From: Motacilla alba alba
Taxonomy: Eukaryota > Chordata > Aves > Passeriformes > Motacillidae
Reading direction: 5' to 3'
Length of the DNA: 64,000 bases
Assembly (NCBI RefSeq): GCF_015832195.1
Contig: NC_052030.1
Location: 8,575,439-8,639,438, forward strand
Below, piece by piece: positions 1-14,500 of this stretch (position 1 is its first letter; the number at the start of each line of letters is the position of its first letter). A program made the translations under genes and the position numbers. The notes under the pieces were generated by a model, which made no database searches, was not told the origin of the DNA, and saw only the letters and a program-made list of their open reading frames with translations.

Positions 1-2592
1 AGCTGGACTACCATGCTCTAGGTCACAATTTCACAAGGTTCCCTTTGAATTACAGAGGTGCGACCTTTATAAGCAAAATGAAGGTTCAGAAACACTTCTG
101 CAGCTGTAGCATATAAAGTGAGGTCTGTAACAGAGAAGGTTGAAAACTCCCTCCACTCCTGCACATCTGTTCCAGAAAAGTCCCACCTCTTCTTCCCCCT
201 TTCCACAGATAAAGGGGGAGAACAACTGTTTCTTTCCAATTCACAGCTTGTGCCTGAACAAGCCTGTGCTTCTTGACAATGGATCTGGTTTATCACTTCC
301 CCCCCAACTCCACCTTGCCTGTGCTTAGCTTCTTTTCATACAAATCCCAGAAATTTTTAACTGGCATTCTCAAAGAAAACAAAAAAAGCTTCCATTTTAA
401 TAAGGACAGCAGCCTGAAAACAAGCATTCCTTCCTTTGCCATTTTCCTACTTCATTCCACATGGACACCACAAGTGAGAGAAATACCACATGCAGAAGTT
501 GTGCAAAGTAAAATAAAAACTGCAACTTTGCAGACACTTCCAAATGTTTGAGCTCCACGCTACTCATGAAAACCTTCTATATAGTGAGGTATCCCTGCTC
601 TATCTCTGTGGCACATGCTTCACCTCTCTAAACAAACAAGGACTGTCTTTGTGCCTTTGTTTAAATTAAGAAAAAAAAAAAAAAAACAACCTGTCTCACA
701 GGCTGTGATTACATCAGCAAGAGCATTCTCCTTTTCTCTATCAATCCTCCCTTACTCAGGCTTTGAAGAGCCTCTGTGTGCTGCTGCCACTTCCTTTGAT
801 CTTTCTATTTTATGCCCCAGGGCCAGCCCTGATAATATCTGCTTTGCCTGCACAGTTTTGGAAAAGGCAGCAGCACCCATTCCTGTCCAAGAGCAGCTTT
901 GTGAACGCTCTGAAGCGGCATGTGTGCCCTGTGATCCCGGAGCAGCAGACACACAGCACACACAGCCACTGCACCAACATGTGGGCAGCCTGCCTGTGCC
1001 CTCCTGCCAGCGCCTGCAGCCCGCTCCTCTTAAAGAATAGATGACCCTGACAACTTATGGTTAGTCTTTCAGGCAGGCAAAGCAACTGCAGAAACCCTAG
1101 AGGAAAATGCTGCCTGTTTTAGCAACTGAATTCTGGACGATTTTTTTGTCCGGAGATTAAAAAAAGACAGAGGTAGAAAGCTAAAGACTGAGTGGCAGAG
1201 CAGCAGGGAAAGAAACACAGAGATCCTACCAACAGCCAAGTGTCTGATTCTGAAATGAGTAAAGATGAAAGGGCACTATCGTTATTATTACTATTATTAT
1301 TATAAATAACTCTAACTTGAAATTTGGAGATCTGACCTGCAGCACTACCATCATAGTCTCTTCAACAGATATAGCCAGATATTTAAATGTTACCCTTCAT
1401 TAGCTGTTGGGGAAATTGCTTTTTATTGTCCCTTTAGTGGCATTGCTAGAAGGAAATTTGTTTTCTTCAGTTTCTTGAAATGGCATCTCCCAGAAAAACG
1501 CGTGACAAGAGATTATTAATCCAAGAGACAGAGTGTTGCCCTAGAAAACCAGAGAGCAACTTCAGTTTATCTAGTTCCGCTGCTGGTCCTAGCAGGAGAC
1601 ACGACTCACAGCCAGTGTGCATCAGGTTTTGCCCATGGCAAGGTTTGCTCTCCAGAAGAGCACCCAGCAGTGCCACACACAGCTCTGACAGCAGAGGACA
1701 CACAGCTTCCCACTGTACAGTGCTCTTAACCCATGGCTTTTCTAGCAAACATCATGGTTCAGTTTCCTCTGTCTGGGGCAAGTGCCAGTACTGTCATTTT
1801 GTCAGCTCTTGCTACACTGAGAGCTCAGCTTGGCTGAGGTGGAACATCAGGCCTGAGATTTCACAGGTTCTGGCCAACTTTGGAAAGCTCTTTCCAGACA
1901 AGAGTTTGACCTGTTTTACACCCCTTGGCAGAGGCAAATCCTTCTCATCCCAGACAGCAGCAGGGTGCACTTCACTACCAGATCACATCAGAAGCAGTCA
2001 AGGAACTTCCAACAAGACCCCTCTATTTCTCACGCCTTCATGGGAAAGGATATTTTTAATCTGTATTTCTTGCAATGTGTCCTAATCCAAAAATTTATAA
2101 GAACTAGATAGCATTTGAAGAATTCCAGAAAGAAAGCCTTCAGACTGAGACAGTGATGGCAAGACTGAAAGAAAGCCTGACCTTCTCTGCCATCTCACAC
2201 TGCAGTTGCAGGCAGCTGCCTGCTCCAAGCTAAGCCCACTGCAAACTGCTAGCTACAACCCCATTCCAGGTTTTACCCTCAGCCGCTCCTCCTAGCACTT
2301 CAAAGGAAAAGTATTTTTGTACAGCCCAGCAAGGAGTGTAAACTGTTCAGCTGCTTCCAAAGCAAGATTATTTAACTCTTAAGTACCCAATATCCCGGCC
2401 CTCAGCAAGGGATTTCGGTGTAAAGAAAAAAAAAAAAAATTATCAGGAGCCTAAACATTAAGTCTGATGTGTTCATGACTTAACTAAAAAGTGACATGCC
2501 AATAGCCACATTCTCATTTCCCCTCCCTCTTGTTTTGGACATGAGAAAAAGGTCAGAAAAATTAGGACTCATAAAATCAATTTGTCAGTGCC

Positions 2593-2830
2593 ATAGAATC
2601 ACAGAATGATTTGGCTTGGAAGGGAATTTAAAGCTCATCTCATTCCAATCCCCTGCCATGGTCGGGACACCTTCCACTAGACCAGGCTGCTCCAAGCCCC
2701 ATCCAGCCTGGATGGGGCATCCAAAGCTTCTCTGGGCAACCTGTGCCAGTGCCTCACCATCCTCAAAGTAAAGAATTTTTTCCTAATATCACACAGATCC
2801 TTTCCATAACACATTATGAATTTGTTTAAA
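2593..2830 (-). mobile_element. CR1 LINE 3' fragment
   Basis: The + strand shows the reverse complement of a CR1 3' end: an ATAGAATCACAGAAT-type terminal repeat, then GGCTTGGAAGG, then the CTCATCTCATTCCAATCCCC and GGACACCTTCCACTAGACCA blocks, then TCTGGGCAACCTGTGCCAGTG. This block order is typical of avian CR1. The copy is 5'-truncated and non-coding. Confidence 0.85.
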
Positions 2831-5800
2831 CAGCAAGAAGACATCATTTCTCTTCAGTAATGTCAAGTCAGCTATAACTATCTAAATACCTTCTGAAGTC
2901 AGGCCAAGGGATCCCACAAATCCAGCAAACTCTAGTAAACTAAATGCTTCCCTTGGCCTCCCACCCGTTCTCACAGTAGTGACAAGCTGGAGCACAGGCT
3001 TCCTAACAAATGAAACCTCAAATAAGTCTTTGCAGAAAATATGAAAATAGCCTGGCTGGCTTTATGATGAGAGACAACTGTAAAGGTAGACACTCAATGT
3101 TCTGTTCTTAAAATAAAAATGGGACCAAATTAATTACTTTTGTTCCAATGTTCCTCATGAAATTTGAGTCTCCAGACTCAGCAGTTATTTCCCTAGCAGA
3201 TGGAGCACACAATGAGTGGCCACTGTCCACCATTCCTCCTATTTTCTGGGGTCCCAATTTTACTTCAGGCCCAGATGGCTCACAACTGTACACAAACACT
3301 TATAACCCACCTTCCACCAACACACAGATCCAGGGAAAGGCACTCATCTTTACATTAACAGAAGATGGGTGAACTTTGATCTCAAACAAGCCACTTCATT
3401 TTGTCTGACATCAGCATATATACTCATATATTTCAATTACAGAATCTGCAAAAACAACTGGGATTTACTGTATCCAAGCTTCTTTTTGCTTGCTTATTAA
3501 ACAACAGAGGTTGCCTACTAATTAAAAACAAGACTCTTGCTTACAGTGAGGCTGTCCATCCCATTTTTCTAATCATGCTTTTATTCTTTATTTTTTATAT
3601 TGCAGCTTGTCTGACATATTTGTACAAGGCTACACTCAAACTTCAGCTGAATCTTCTTTACTAAAGCACATCTGTATTTAAAACACTCAAAACCTGGTAG
3701 ATATGCTGCCAAAACCTTCATCCAGATTACAACACAGGGTAAGATATTGTTGCATTTTTAGTTTGTATATTATAGTTCTGAAATACTTTTTTTTCTCACA
3801 CACACCTAGCTGATATTTCGAATAACTCTACCTCTGTTACCAACACAGAGAAGGAAAGATCAGACAGATTCAACTCCTCATTGCTTTGTCAAATTTGTTA
3901 TCCTGTATCTGCAGAATGGAGCAGGGGTTCCTTTGGAGAGTGCTGCAGGTATATAAAGGTAAGTCCCTTCCTCTGAAGGATCAAATAAACAGTATTTGCT
4001 GCAGCACTACCACAGCAGCAGCACTCCCATTATGATAGTTTTGGAAATAAGGATTTGGGATTTGCCACAGTAAGTAACTTCCCACATTGCCTGCTGTCTG
4101 GTGCCATTAAAATTTCTCTTCTCCCCTCTTTTCAGCAGTTTCACTTATTTTGAGGTAGTCCCAAAGCTCTGAGAGCAGGACAGGATTACCAATAGGAAAG
4201 TCAGGGGTCCATGTGTGCAAACACAAGCAATAAAACTGGTGTGGGTGTGTTACTCACCCTTACTTTGGGTGTGCAAGGCAATGAGGTATAGCCAAGTGCT
4301 TTTGCCTCAGACCTGATTTTGCTGAATGGAGGAACAGTCTTGAGTTCTTCTCCTAAAACTCTTAGGAATCTTCAACACCCAGCCCATGAGCTACCTCTTC
4401 CAACCTCTCTGTGGTTTCAAAACTGTGGTTTCAAAGTTAAGAACAGTCAGAACTGAAGAGAAGCTGTAAAATTATGACCTACTGTGAGCATTTAATGTGA
4501 TAAAGTTGTTCATTTCATGATCACAGTTTTCTACAAGACCTGTCTCAGTACACAAGCTGGAAAAACAGAGTAAGGGTTAAAAAATTAGAGAGGTTACAAC
4601 CTCTAAGAACTTCTTATTTGAATGCAACTTGAAAAGTTACCTGTCAAATGATTCTGTGCAAACCTGAAACTGGCTAAAAAGCATCCCCAACATACGATTC
4701 ATATGGCTGCCTGAACATCTCTACAAAACATGGGTAAGAAACTCACACCAGAATATACAGAAATAACAGTCAGATCTACGTTATTCAGGTGCCTGAATTC
4801 TCACTCAAAATATTCAATGTTCTAGGTGCTGCATCACTCAGCAGCAGAGCCTGAGGAATCAGCACCAACTCTAAATACAGACAGGAGACCCAAAATTTCA
4901 CTTTTTTTTTTCCAAAGACTATGGAAACAGCTTGGGCAAATCACAACAGCAGCCTTCCCAGACAGATAAACCAGAGAGAACTCAGTTGAGCTGTACCGTG
5001 AAAACACAGCTGTGGCTGTTTGCAAAACTTTGCTGCTGCAATTGACAGCTACCAGGGAAAGTGTGTCACAGGGAATTTCGGTGTCATGCAGCAGTGCCTG
5101 TGCCTGAATGTCCAACACAGAGCTCAAGGTCGATTGTTGTGCCCAGTCCTTCCCAGTGCTGAACTGGAAGACTGGACAGAATCCAAAATATTTGATAATA
5201 GATCACTATTACCTGGAAGAAGTATAAACTTTATATTAATATTTTTGCACAAGTGATAGATGCGAGGTGATGTGTCAGGCCTGCAAGAGCCATTAAATCA
5301 CATTCTAAAAGTTAAGTGAATGTTCTAACATTTATTTGAGGGGAAAACAAAGCTCTGCCTTTCTCATTTTCAGTCTAGAGAGGTCTTCAATCAATGCAGC
5401 AGCTTAAAATCTCACACTGCAATTTCAGAAACTTGATTTGGCTTTGGGCAGGCAAGCTGGGGAAAGATGGCTGGCAAACACTTCTTATCACAAAATGCAC
5501 TAGAAAATGAAGTTGATGACAAATTTTCAGGATTCTGCCATATGGACTACAAAAGTAGTCTATTACCTACCAGACTAGTACACTGATGCAACTATTCATG
5601 CATGACCCATCTTTTGGGCAATACTAGAGCAAAAAAAAAAAGTAAATCCTGCTGGAACTTTGAGATGTGTCTGAATAGCCAACTTTTGGATCTGCTTATT
5701 TGCACTTTAATTCTCTCTGTCAGATCCCTAATTTTGACCCTAAGAAGGGCACTGAAGTGATTTCCAGAGCACTGCTAATTAGCTTTCTTCATGAAAGGTA

Positions 5801-8027
5801 AGGTCTCTTGAGATAATAAATACCAACCCTAGTTCTCTGCCTGCAACCCATCTGTAAGAAATTTCATCATGAAATATCAGAACGTGACAGAAATAGTGCC
5901 ACCTATAAAATTGTCCTGAAGGATAAGCACAACTCAGCACCAGTGATTATTTTAACAGACCCTGCAGGGCTAGGTTGGGAATTCCAAGATTCTACAGCAC
6001 CTTGGCATTTCCCTTCAGTGTCCCTTGAGACCTGGTCCATGTCAAAGGACCAGAGATAACACATATTAAGGAGCATCACATGTAAGAAATTCTCTCTTTT
6101 CCTAATTTAATTCTCTTCTACTGCACTTTTGTGGCTGGATATAACAAAGATAAGAGCTTTTATCAAATACCTTCAACTGCAGGAGTAAACCAATCACATT
6201 TCAAAACAAACCAAAGCTTCCTTCTCTACCCTCAAAGACAGATGAGAAGAGAAATTCAGCTACACAAAGACTAACTCTGAATTAGTTAGAGGTCATTATA
6301 ATTTTTTCCTGTCTTAATTATTATAGAAGAGTGGGGTTAAAACGTTAGGATCATGAACTTTTATAAATTCTCTTGCAAATCATTTTCACCTTGAAGTTCA
6401 GAAACAATTCTGTGTTGTGCCTTGAAAATTCACACAGGAACTAAAAGGAGAAAGTGAGAATTCAAAGGCAAGAAAAAGGCACCAGGAAAGAAATCAGAGG
6501 TCAAGCCTAGTATTTTCCTCCCTTGCTCACCCACTCAGATTTAACATCAGGCACTGCCTGTCCATCAGGGTTCCTGTGACCATGCTGCCAGCCCCAGAAA
6601 CAATCTCAGGCTGTAACCAGCATCTGAGCCCTTCCAGGAGCTGCTGCCCACTCCTCTCCATCCACCTTAGAGAAGAGCAACAATGTGGGCTTGGGAATGC
6701 AACCTGTGGGACAGCAGGGGAGAGCTGCTGCTCTGCCAGGATCAGCTGCCAAACTTTAAACACCCTGAATGAAGTTTATTCACCCACTGAATAATCCAGG
6801 ACCTGCCTCAGTACTAGAAATATGATCCTGGAGTCTTAACATCAGAGATCAATTCCCCACCAGCTAATGAGAGACAGGAACAGGCCAATATCAGAAAATG
6901 TAACTATCTCCCTAAAACATGTATGATTTCAAACCAATCTTTTCTAGCATTTCAGTTAGGCAGCATATGCTCACCTGCTGCAAAGCAGAGCATATGTTTT
7001 GTTCTAACCCATTTTGTTCATGCTTCCAATAATTTGCTTCATTCACTGTTAGCAGTCATCCCTCAGCATCTGCAAGGACATTTCATTGACAAGTTTCTAA
7101 ATGGACAGCAAAAAAAACAAACCAATAAACACAGGTACCCATAAAGTCCCAGTCAAACAGCACATTCTTAATTGCTTGAAAGATTACTACACAATTATAA
7201 ATGTACTCTGTATCGTTAAGAACTAAGCTGAAGGAGCACTGAAAATGCCTGAAATTACTCTAAAAAAGTATTTTTAATGTAAATTCCCTTATCTCTAAAT
7301 AGATATTGTTTGGGTTCTTTTTTTATTATATTCTTCTAGCAACTGTCTCAGCTTGAAAAGGTAAATAAAATCAACTCCTCCTTCCAGAGGCACAGTCTGT
7401 AATGTTAATTCCATATAACACAAACAACAAAAATCTGTGACTTCATGTAGAGATTCTTTCAGACTAAGCAATGCTATTCTCTGCTGAGAAAGGGAGCCCA
7501 GCAGTTGGGCATGGATATGCCACATTATCATACTGATACAAAGATTAAATTCCTCTATCATACAGTTCATGAACCATTCCTTAAAGCAGAGCAGCCATAA
7601 CCACCATGCCTCTAGAGGCAGAGAAAGTGCTAGAGGATATTCTCCAGCTGGTGCTATACCCAACAACTGCTTTAGGATGGCTTTCTTCTAAGGCTTGTTC
7701 AACTTCTCTCTTGTTCTTCTGAGCATCCCTTGTTTGCTGTTTCAAGCTTTTTTTTTTTTTTTTTTCTGGCAAGAATGCGATAAAAAAAGTCAAGTTCCCT
7801 GCCCCACAACTTTCCCTTGACAGATACTCAGGATTCCTATTACTTTTCTCAGTCCTTCCTACCTGGACTAGACCTAACCTAGATCAAAATTCTGCTATCT
7901 TAAGAACAAGAACAGATTGCATCAGTTTGTGGATTCTGTTCTAAAGACTGCAGAACCCATTTTGTCTGGAATATGTTCATAATGACAAGATTTCAACATT
8001 CACCAGTACTTGGACAGTACAACTGCT

Positions 8028-8058
<31 letters not shown>

Positions 8059-8061
8059 TAA
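8028..8061. repeat. Poly-A followed by (TA)n microsatellite
   Basis: A run of A residues passes directly into about nine TA dinucleotides. It is a simple repeat in ZNRF3 intron 1 with no other visible role. Confidence 0.85.
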
Positions 8062-8335
8062 AATTCAGTTTCTTAAGTAGTGCTACCTAGTCTGACAAAT
8101 ATCTTTACCTACGAGGTTATTTGCTAGCAATTTCCTTACCACCCAGTATGTGTTATCACTTACACAGGAAGCAAATATTTTCCCAGCTTCACCAATTTGA
8201 ATTCTAAGACACCAAGTGCAACTTAAGGACGGAAAAGTCATTTGATTTGCAAAAAATCCTCACTGCAATAACATTTAACTAGATGTATGCTGCTGGCTAT
8301 TACTTCCTACTAAGACAAAAGCACACTGACAGAGG

Positions 8336-8560
8336 GAATCACAGAACCATTATTAAGATGAAGTCCAACACCACCATGTTCATCACTAAACCATGTCCTC
8401 AAAAGCCACATCCACGCATTTCTTGAACAATTCCAGAGACAGTGACACCACCACTTCCACTAGCCAGTCTCTTCCAATGCTTTACAACCCTCTGTGTGAT
8501 TTTTTTTTCCTAATATCTAATCTAAACCTCCCCTAGCACAACTCGTGGTTGTTGGAGAAA
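8336..8560 (-). mobile_element. Diverged CR1 LINE fragment
   Basis: Recognisable antisense CR1 pieces are AATCACAGAACCATTA at the left, then AAGTCCAACACC, a CCACATCCACGCATTTCTTGA-like block, CAGTGACACCACCACTTCC, and the CTAATATCTAATCTAAACCT block near 8,513. The copy is more diverged than the one at 2.6 kb. Confidence 0.75.
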
Positions 8561-11500
8561 TCCTGCCTGGAGACAGAAGCATTTAGTATTTCCACAGGTG
8601 AAAAACTGTCCTGTCTCACAAGGATATTTCAGGGTATGTAGGGAGAAGGAAAATTACTTTTGTTAACAACAGTTTGGAGGCAGGAACTAAAGAAAAATGA
8701 AGTCACTATCACATCCACCCATCCCTAGAGACAAGCACTGGAATAGCACTCCAGCAGCCATCCAGTTCTCTCTCTAGTTTTGTGTATTACAAAGTTCTGC
8801 TTACTGGCATTTTTCAGAAACTCTCACTGCTCCATTAGTAAGTTCCAGGTCTCTATTTCCCTGCTGAATGTCTCCAGTAAGAGAAGCCTTACTCTTTGAG
8901 CAGGCTGCTTATGTCAAATAGAAAGCAAGCACTTTCCTCCTGTGGTTGATTTCCAGTGCTATTTATCTACCCAGGCAGTGACATTGATTTCACTTGCTGA
9001 ACTAGAAAGGCTGTACCAACAGAGAAGTGCATCTACAACAGAAATGTCTAAACCCACAGACCTTTTCCTCTGTAGGCTGTACATTAAAACAAATTATCAT
9101 CACTGAAAACCAGAATTTTTTACTAAGTGAAACCATTCAAAATTATACACACAAAAATCCTGCTTCTTCAATAAAGGTGTTCCAGGTTTACCCAGGAGAT
9201 CATCCTGCTACACCAAGAGTACAGAACTTCCCAACAAACAGGGAGTGCAGCAGAGAAGGATGCAGGAATCTGCCTGAACTACCAGCATCCACATGGAGAA
9301 GTTCCAGGAAAAAATGCCATTGCTTTGCTCTCCCAGTTGGCCATGGCAAAGTTTCTGTGGGTCAGGACATCAGGAATAAGGGAATCCAAATGACATCCAC
9401 CACACAGGGCTAAAAGGATACAGCAGAAGGGAAACATGGCAGGGAAGGAGGAAAAGAGAAGCCCACAGCAGAAGCTGAGGGACACTGTCTTATGGCATAC
9501 ATGCTGCCTCCTGTGGCACCATCAAGGTAAAGGTAAATCACAATGAGGGCTAGGACACCAAAGCCAGAGGCATCTGAGATGCCCAAACCCCTCACCTCTG
9601 TTTCCTGAAGTACAGAGCCAGCTCTGAGCAGCCACTGCCTGTGGAGCAGGGAAGCACTGAGGCAAAGAAGCCTGAGATGGGTTAAAACTCGGATGAAAGC
9701 TCATCCATCAGGTATCCTTTTTAACACTCCTGCCCAAGTCTGGTCAAAGTTACATTCAACTCAAACGATCCAAGTGGCAATTTCCTTCAAAAACTTTTTT
9801 CCATAATTTCTGATCAGCTCCTATTGAGAGCCAAATCCCAAGTTTTCAGTTCCCCTTTACACCACAACCTGCTCCTTCCTTAGGGCCTGTGACAAACTTT
9901 TCTGTGATTCCTGAGGGTGCTCCAGGTCTGAGCCACTGCAGACCCACCTGAGTTTACACAGGTAATGGAGAAGGATTCCCTGTAACTGGGTTTTGCTCAA
10001 ATTCTATTTTACTGCATCTATCTCTTTTACATTGTGTTTGTAGCAAGGCTCAAACAAGGAGCTATGATCCAGTTACTGGACTACCCCCAAGCTGCAGGAA
10101 CTAGAAAGGAAATCAAGTGGTTCCCCCCTTTAAGTATTTAAGCAATATTTCTGTAACATAAAACCACTCTGATGTCTACAGACCCAAAAGAGACCAAAGA
10201 GTAAACAGAGGGAAAGAAATTTTGTTGTGTGAGGAAGAACTTCTGCTCCAGTTAAAAAGAATACATACTGGAGTGATCTGAAGCTGCCTATAAATATTCA
10301 AAAACATCAAAGCCGGTCCTGTTAAATTAAAAATGCTGTCACACAGATAGGAACTAGCCTCTAGCACTGCCAGCTTCAACATGTGAGCCTCTGATCTGAG
10401 AGGCAGAGGCTCAGCTCTTCAAGAAATTTTATTCAGCATAAGAAGAGGAAAAAAAAGTGAACCAGCAGTTGAGTTTAATAAGGATATTAAATACCTTATG
10501 AGTGAGCTAAGTAGAGCTTAACTCTTTCAGAACATTTCAGCCCTTTCCCAGAAAAGGACAGTAGCTTCTTCCTAGACAACTTCCAAAGCTGGGATGTCTC
10601 TGGGCTCCAGGAAAGTTCCTATCCAAGCCCCTGAAACAAACACTTAACACATACTCTGGAAACAGAAATTCTGTTGGTACTGCATACCTCACACACATAC
10701 ACGTGTGCATAAATTCTGGCTGACTACTCCACATCAGGGATCTATGTTTAATACTAAAGCTGTCCAGAAAGATTTCAAATCACCTTCCCACAGTTGCCTG
10801 AGGATAACAGGAGTGGTAGACAACAAGACAGCAGACCAGTTCATTTGACTTTTGAGGACATTCAGCTCTGGTGTGAGAAATTTACTCCAATGTGCAACTA
10901 CAACCATGTTATTTCACTGTAGAAAAAACTGTCAATTCCCAGTATCCAAATCCAAAAAGACTATCCCTGACAGTTCTGAATGGGGGCAGGGGGAACTCTG
11001 GCAGAGTAGCTTTCTCAAATAAAATAGCGGAAAACAAAAATACGATCATACTTTGGAAGTTCTTTAGCATTAACTAGTCCACAATGTCTTTTCTTCAGAT
11101 GCAGATTTGGGATGTAAAAGATAATATCTTTTAAGGAGGCAAAATACTGCTGGCTACCAGACTGGGGATACCTTGTCTCTGAGCAAAAAGAGGTCTCCAC
11201 ACCTTGGCTCCTCTCAAATACTGAACTCAGCAGCATCCCTTGGCACTGTTTCAAGAGTTCATTTCTTGCTCCCAGCCCTGCTACACATCATCCAGGATAT
11301 CTGCCAGCTTGGCATCCAGATCCTGAAGTGTTCATCTACTCTTTATTCTCACAGCATGCAAGACAGCATCTGCTCTAAAAGGTTTCTAAAAAAATACAAA
11401 TCAGGTATGAGATAGTATGCAGGACCTATTAAAATACAACACTGGAATGGTAACCAATACCTTTCCCTATTTTATCATACACACCTTTAGAGACTGCTTT

Positions 11501-14500
11501 AGGAGAAAAAAACCCAGTGTGCCTAAGAAAAGGGCAGCAACTGCTACATTGCACATCCTAACCTCCAAAGCTAGCAAGGACAGGCTAAACCTCGTGCAGC
11601 ACGAACAGAAAACACCTGTGCACACAACTGGCACACTGTATATAGAATATTGATGTTTTATCTATGAGACACAGGTATTATTACTGTTGCTGTTGTTATA
11701 AGTGTAAAACCCATCAAGGCTCCATTAAGAGTGCCACCATTTATCCAAACCCAAACAAATCTATAAATCTTCAAGGGCAGTCTCTAAAATAAAATTTAAA
11801 AAACCCACAGCCTTTAAAAGAGGTTCTTTTCCGTGAACCCCAGAATTGTGAAATTGACCCATCAGTGTAAAATATCCAAACAGAATAAATACCTTCTGCA
11901 TTTCCAGTTCAGGCCTTCAAAGGTACATTTCTTACTGTGTCATCAAAGCAGACAGTTTAAAAGCTCAAAACTTGCAGTTCCAAAGGTGAACTCAACTGCA
12001 AGTTTGGTTTGAGCCTCTTCTGCTTGGGGGAGGAGGGGCAGAGTAGAATAGATAAAGCAAGAAGTAGAGAAGAAGGATTTTTCACAGCCCCACTTAAACC
12101 ACTTTTTATTGTGTGTATTTTTTAAAAGCAGGCAAGCATCAAAAGCCTCAAAGTAGGAAAACAGATCTTGGCACAAACTGGGCTCTTTTCCGAATTAAAG
12201 CAATTTTTCAAACACTACAATCAGAAGTATTTGAAAGTTGCTTACCAAGCACATGCAATAAATTCACAGTAGGAGGCACATACTTGCAACATGCATGCCT
12301 GTACAGCTAATTAAACAGTTGTACTCAAACCATGACTGCAGACTCTAAAACATGCCCCTCCGTTCTTCTCAGGCCAGTCACCTCCTGACTGCTTCTTCCA
12401 TTTGCTTTACTACTGAAAATTATGCAAAATAATAAAGCAGCTTAAGCTCAAGGAAACCAACAGAAAGCTTAAGCTGGCCATCAGCTTTAGAAAACAACTA
12501 AAATCCTCACATTAATGCACCAAGTAACATGTGTCTGGGAAGCCTAGAGAGTCTGCATATATTAAGCTGCATATTTAAGGTTGTACTTGTGTCTGGAACA
12601 TAACAGGCACCTAATCAACCTTTGTAAACTGCCTCTTCATCTTAAAGCCAAGTGCAACAACAAAAGTCTCTAAGCAGCATGAAAAGGAAATTCAAAAAAA
12701 TGAATGAAAGCAGTCTGCCACTGTGAAGAGGACACCCTAAGTCACCAGAGGCCTGTTTTCCTGAGCACTACTGCTCAAGCCTAATGTAAGCACAGCTTCA
12801 CCAATGGGATAAGTGCAGTCAAGTGCAAATTTTGGGAGTCTCAGTTGGGAATGTGCAAGATCACACTCCCCTGGTCACCTCTGGTTTGTGCCAAGCAGTC
12901 AAAAAAAGTGCAGAAAATATGATTACTAATTTTCTTAACACGAATCTTCTGCTGCTGTTTTAACAACTTCAAACCACACCTTTGTTTAAAAACAATCTGT
13001 TTTTCCTGTGCGGGTCTCTTTGAGTGTGAAGGGCCCTCCTTTTAAGCCAAGAAACGAGAAATAAGGCCAAGCATTCAACTCGCATTCATTCTGTTTTTAT
13101 GTGTAGGCACACGCTCTGGTTTGAACATATTTGAATACTGAAGGGCAGATGCCCAAAACAAGAGATAGTATGTAGCAGTTAACACTGACTGCTTCCTAAA
13201 TTGAGCACTTCCAATGTATTAAGTGTATTAATGCAAATACCTGCACCACCTACATAACTGGGTAGAACATACAGCAGATTATTGCATTACAGATTACTGC
13301 ATCCTGATCTTATCTTTCCTTAACTAGTCCAATGCTGGCCTCCTGAAAGCATTCATCCTTGGAAAAACCATTTCTGAAAGTTATTTTGGTTCAGAAGGGC
13401 CTCACTTTGCAATTCCAAAACAAGAACTAGAAGACTGTAATAAAAAAGGGAGCCTTTTTAAATACACACTCCACCACAAGATGGTATAAACTGGAAGAAA
13501 ATTACTATGTATGCTAATCAATGGTTTTATCCAACTACTCAAGACTTTCCTATAAGATCTGCTCACAGTAGAGCTGCCTCCAAGCCTGCCACATGAATAA
13601 TGTCCTTTACACACTTCACCTGGAGCCATTTCAGAAGGCCTGCACCAGGCAGAGCACTAAGGCAGCAGCTGTGCTGCCCAGCAAGGGCACCAGTGAGGTG
13701 CTCAGGGGGGCTGAGGGCCAGTTCCACCCATGGGGCACGGCTGGCCACAACTGCTGGTAACACCATGAAGTAGGCTGTAATTAGATATAAACCACTGTAG
13801 TCACATAGATCCAGTCTAAACATAAATAAATATATATAAATGAAAAAAAAAATTCTCCAAATGGGTGCATGTTGAACAATTTTTCAGTACCCCTCCTCTC
13901 TGGGATTTTTTCCTACTTCCAACTCCCAAACAAGCAAGAGGAGCACATGGAAAAGGAAGTGGTCAGCATCCTGCCACCAAAGGCAAGGTTTTCAACAGTG
14001 CAGAGCTTCAGCATCCATGAGGAAATTTAACAAAGCATATAGACACACGCAGAAAAGTCACCTGAACTCCCACAAACTATCTTCCCCACTTGATTTCCCA
14101 CCTTTACTTGGAAGTATGGAAATTGCACGGGTTGGTCTGAGTATCGAGCCAGTGCTGTGAGCTTTCTGCTTTTATTTACTTACTTAACCTACTTTATTCT
14201 TCTTCCTCTAAGTGGGTCACATTAGCATTTCTTGCTCTTTCCACTGTAACTTCTCCATACTTTAATAGCTTTTACTGCATTTTCTTACACTGTGCCTCCC
14301 ACCCTTTCTTCAAGGCACTGCCTTAGTCTTGCAACAAGGTTCTGACAGGAGGATTCTGGTATTGCTGCAGCTCTGTGCAAAGACCACAGACACCTGGGCT
14401 TCCTCCAGAACCACTAACTCATCACTGAATTTGGTACCTCATCCTCAGATCAGTCCCCTCCCATGTCTTTTCACCACCATTCTAGGAGACATCTTGGATA

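Noticed and set aside
1480..2085. 201-codon open frame in ZNRF3 intron 1
   Set aside because: It is longer than most chance frames here, but the protein has no recognisable domain, no good splice or promoter context, and ordinary intronic base composition.
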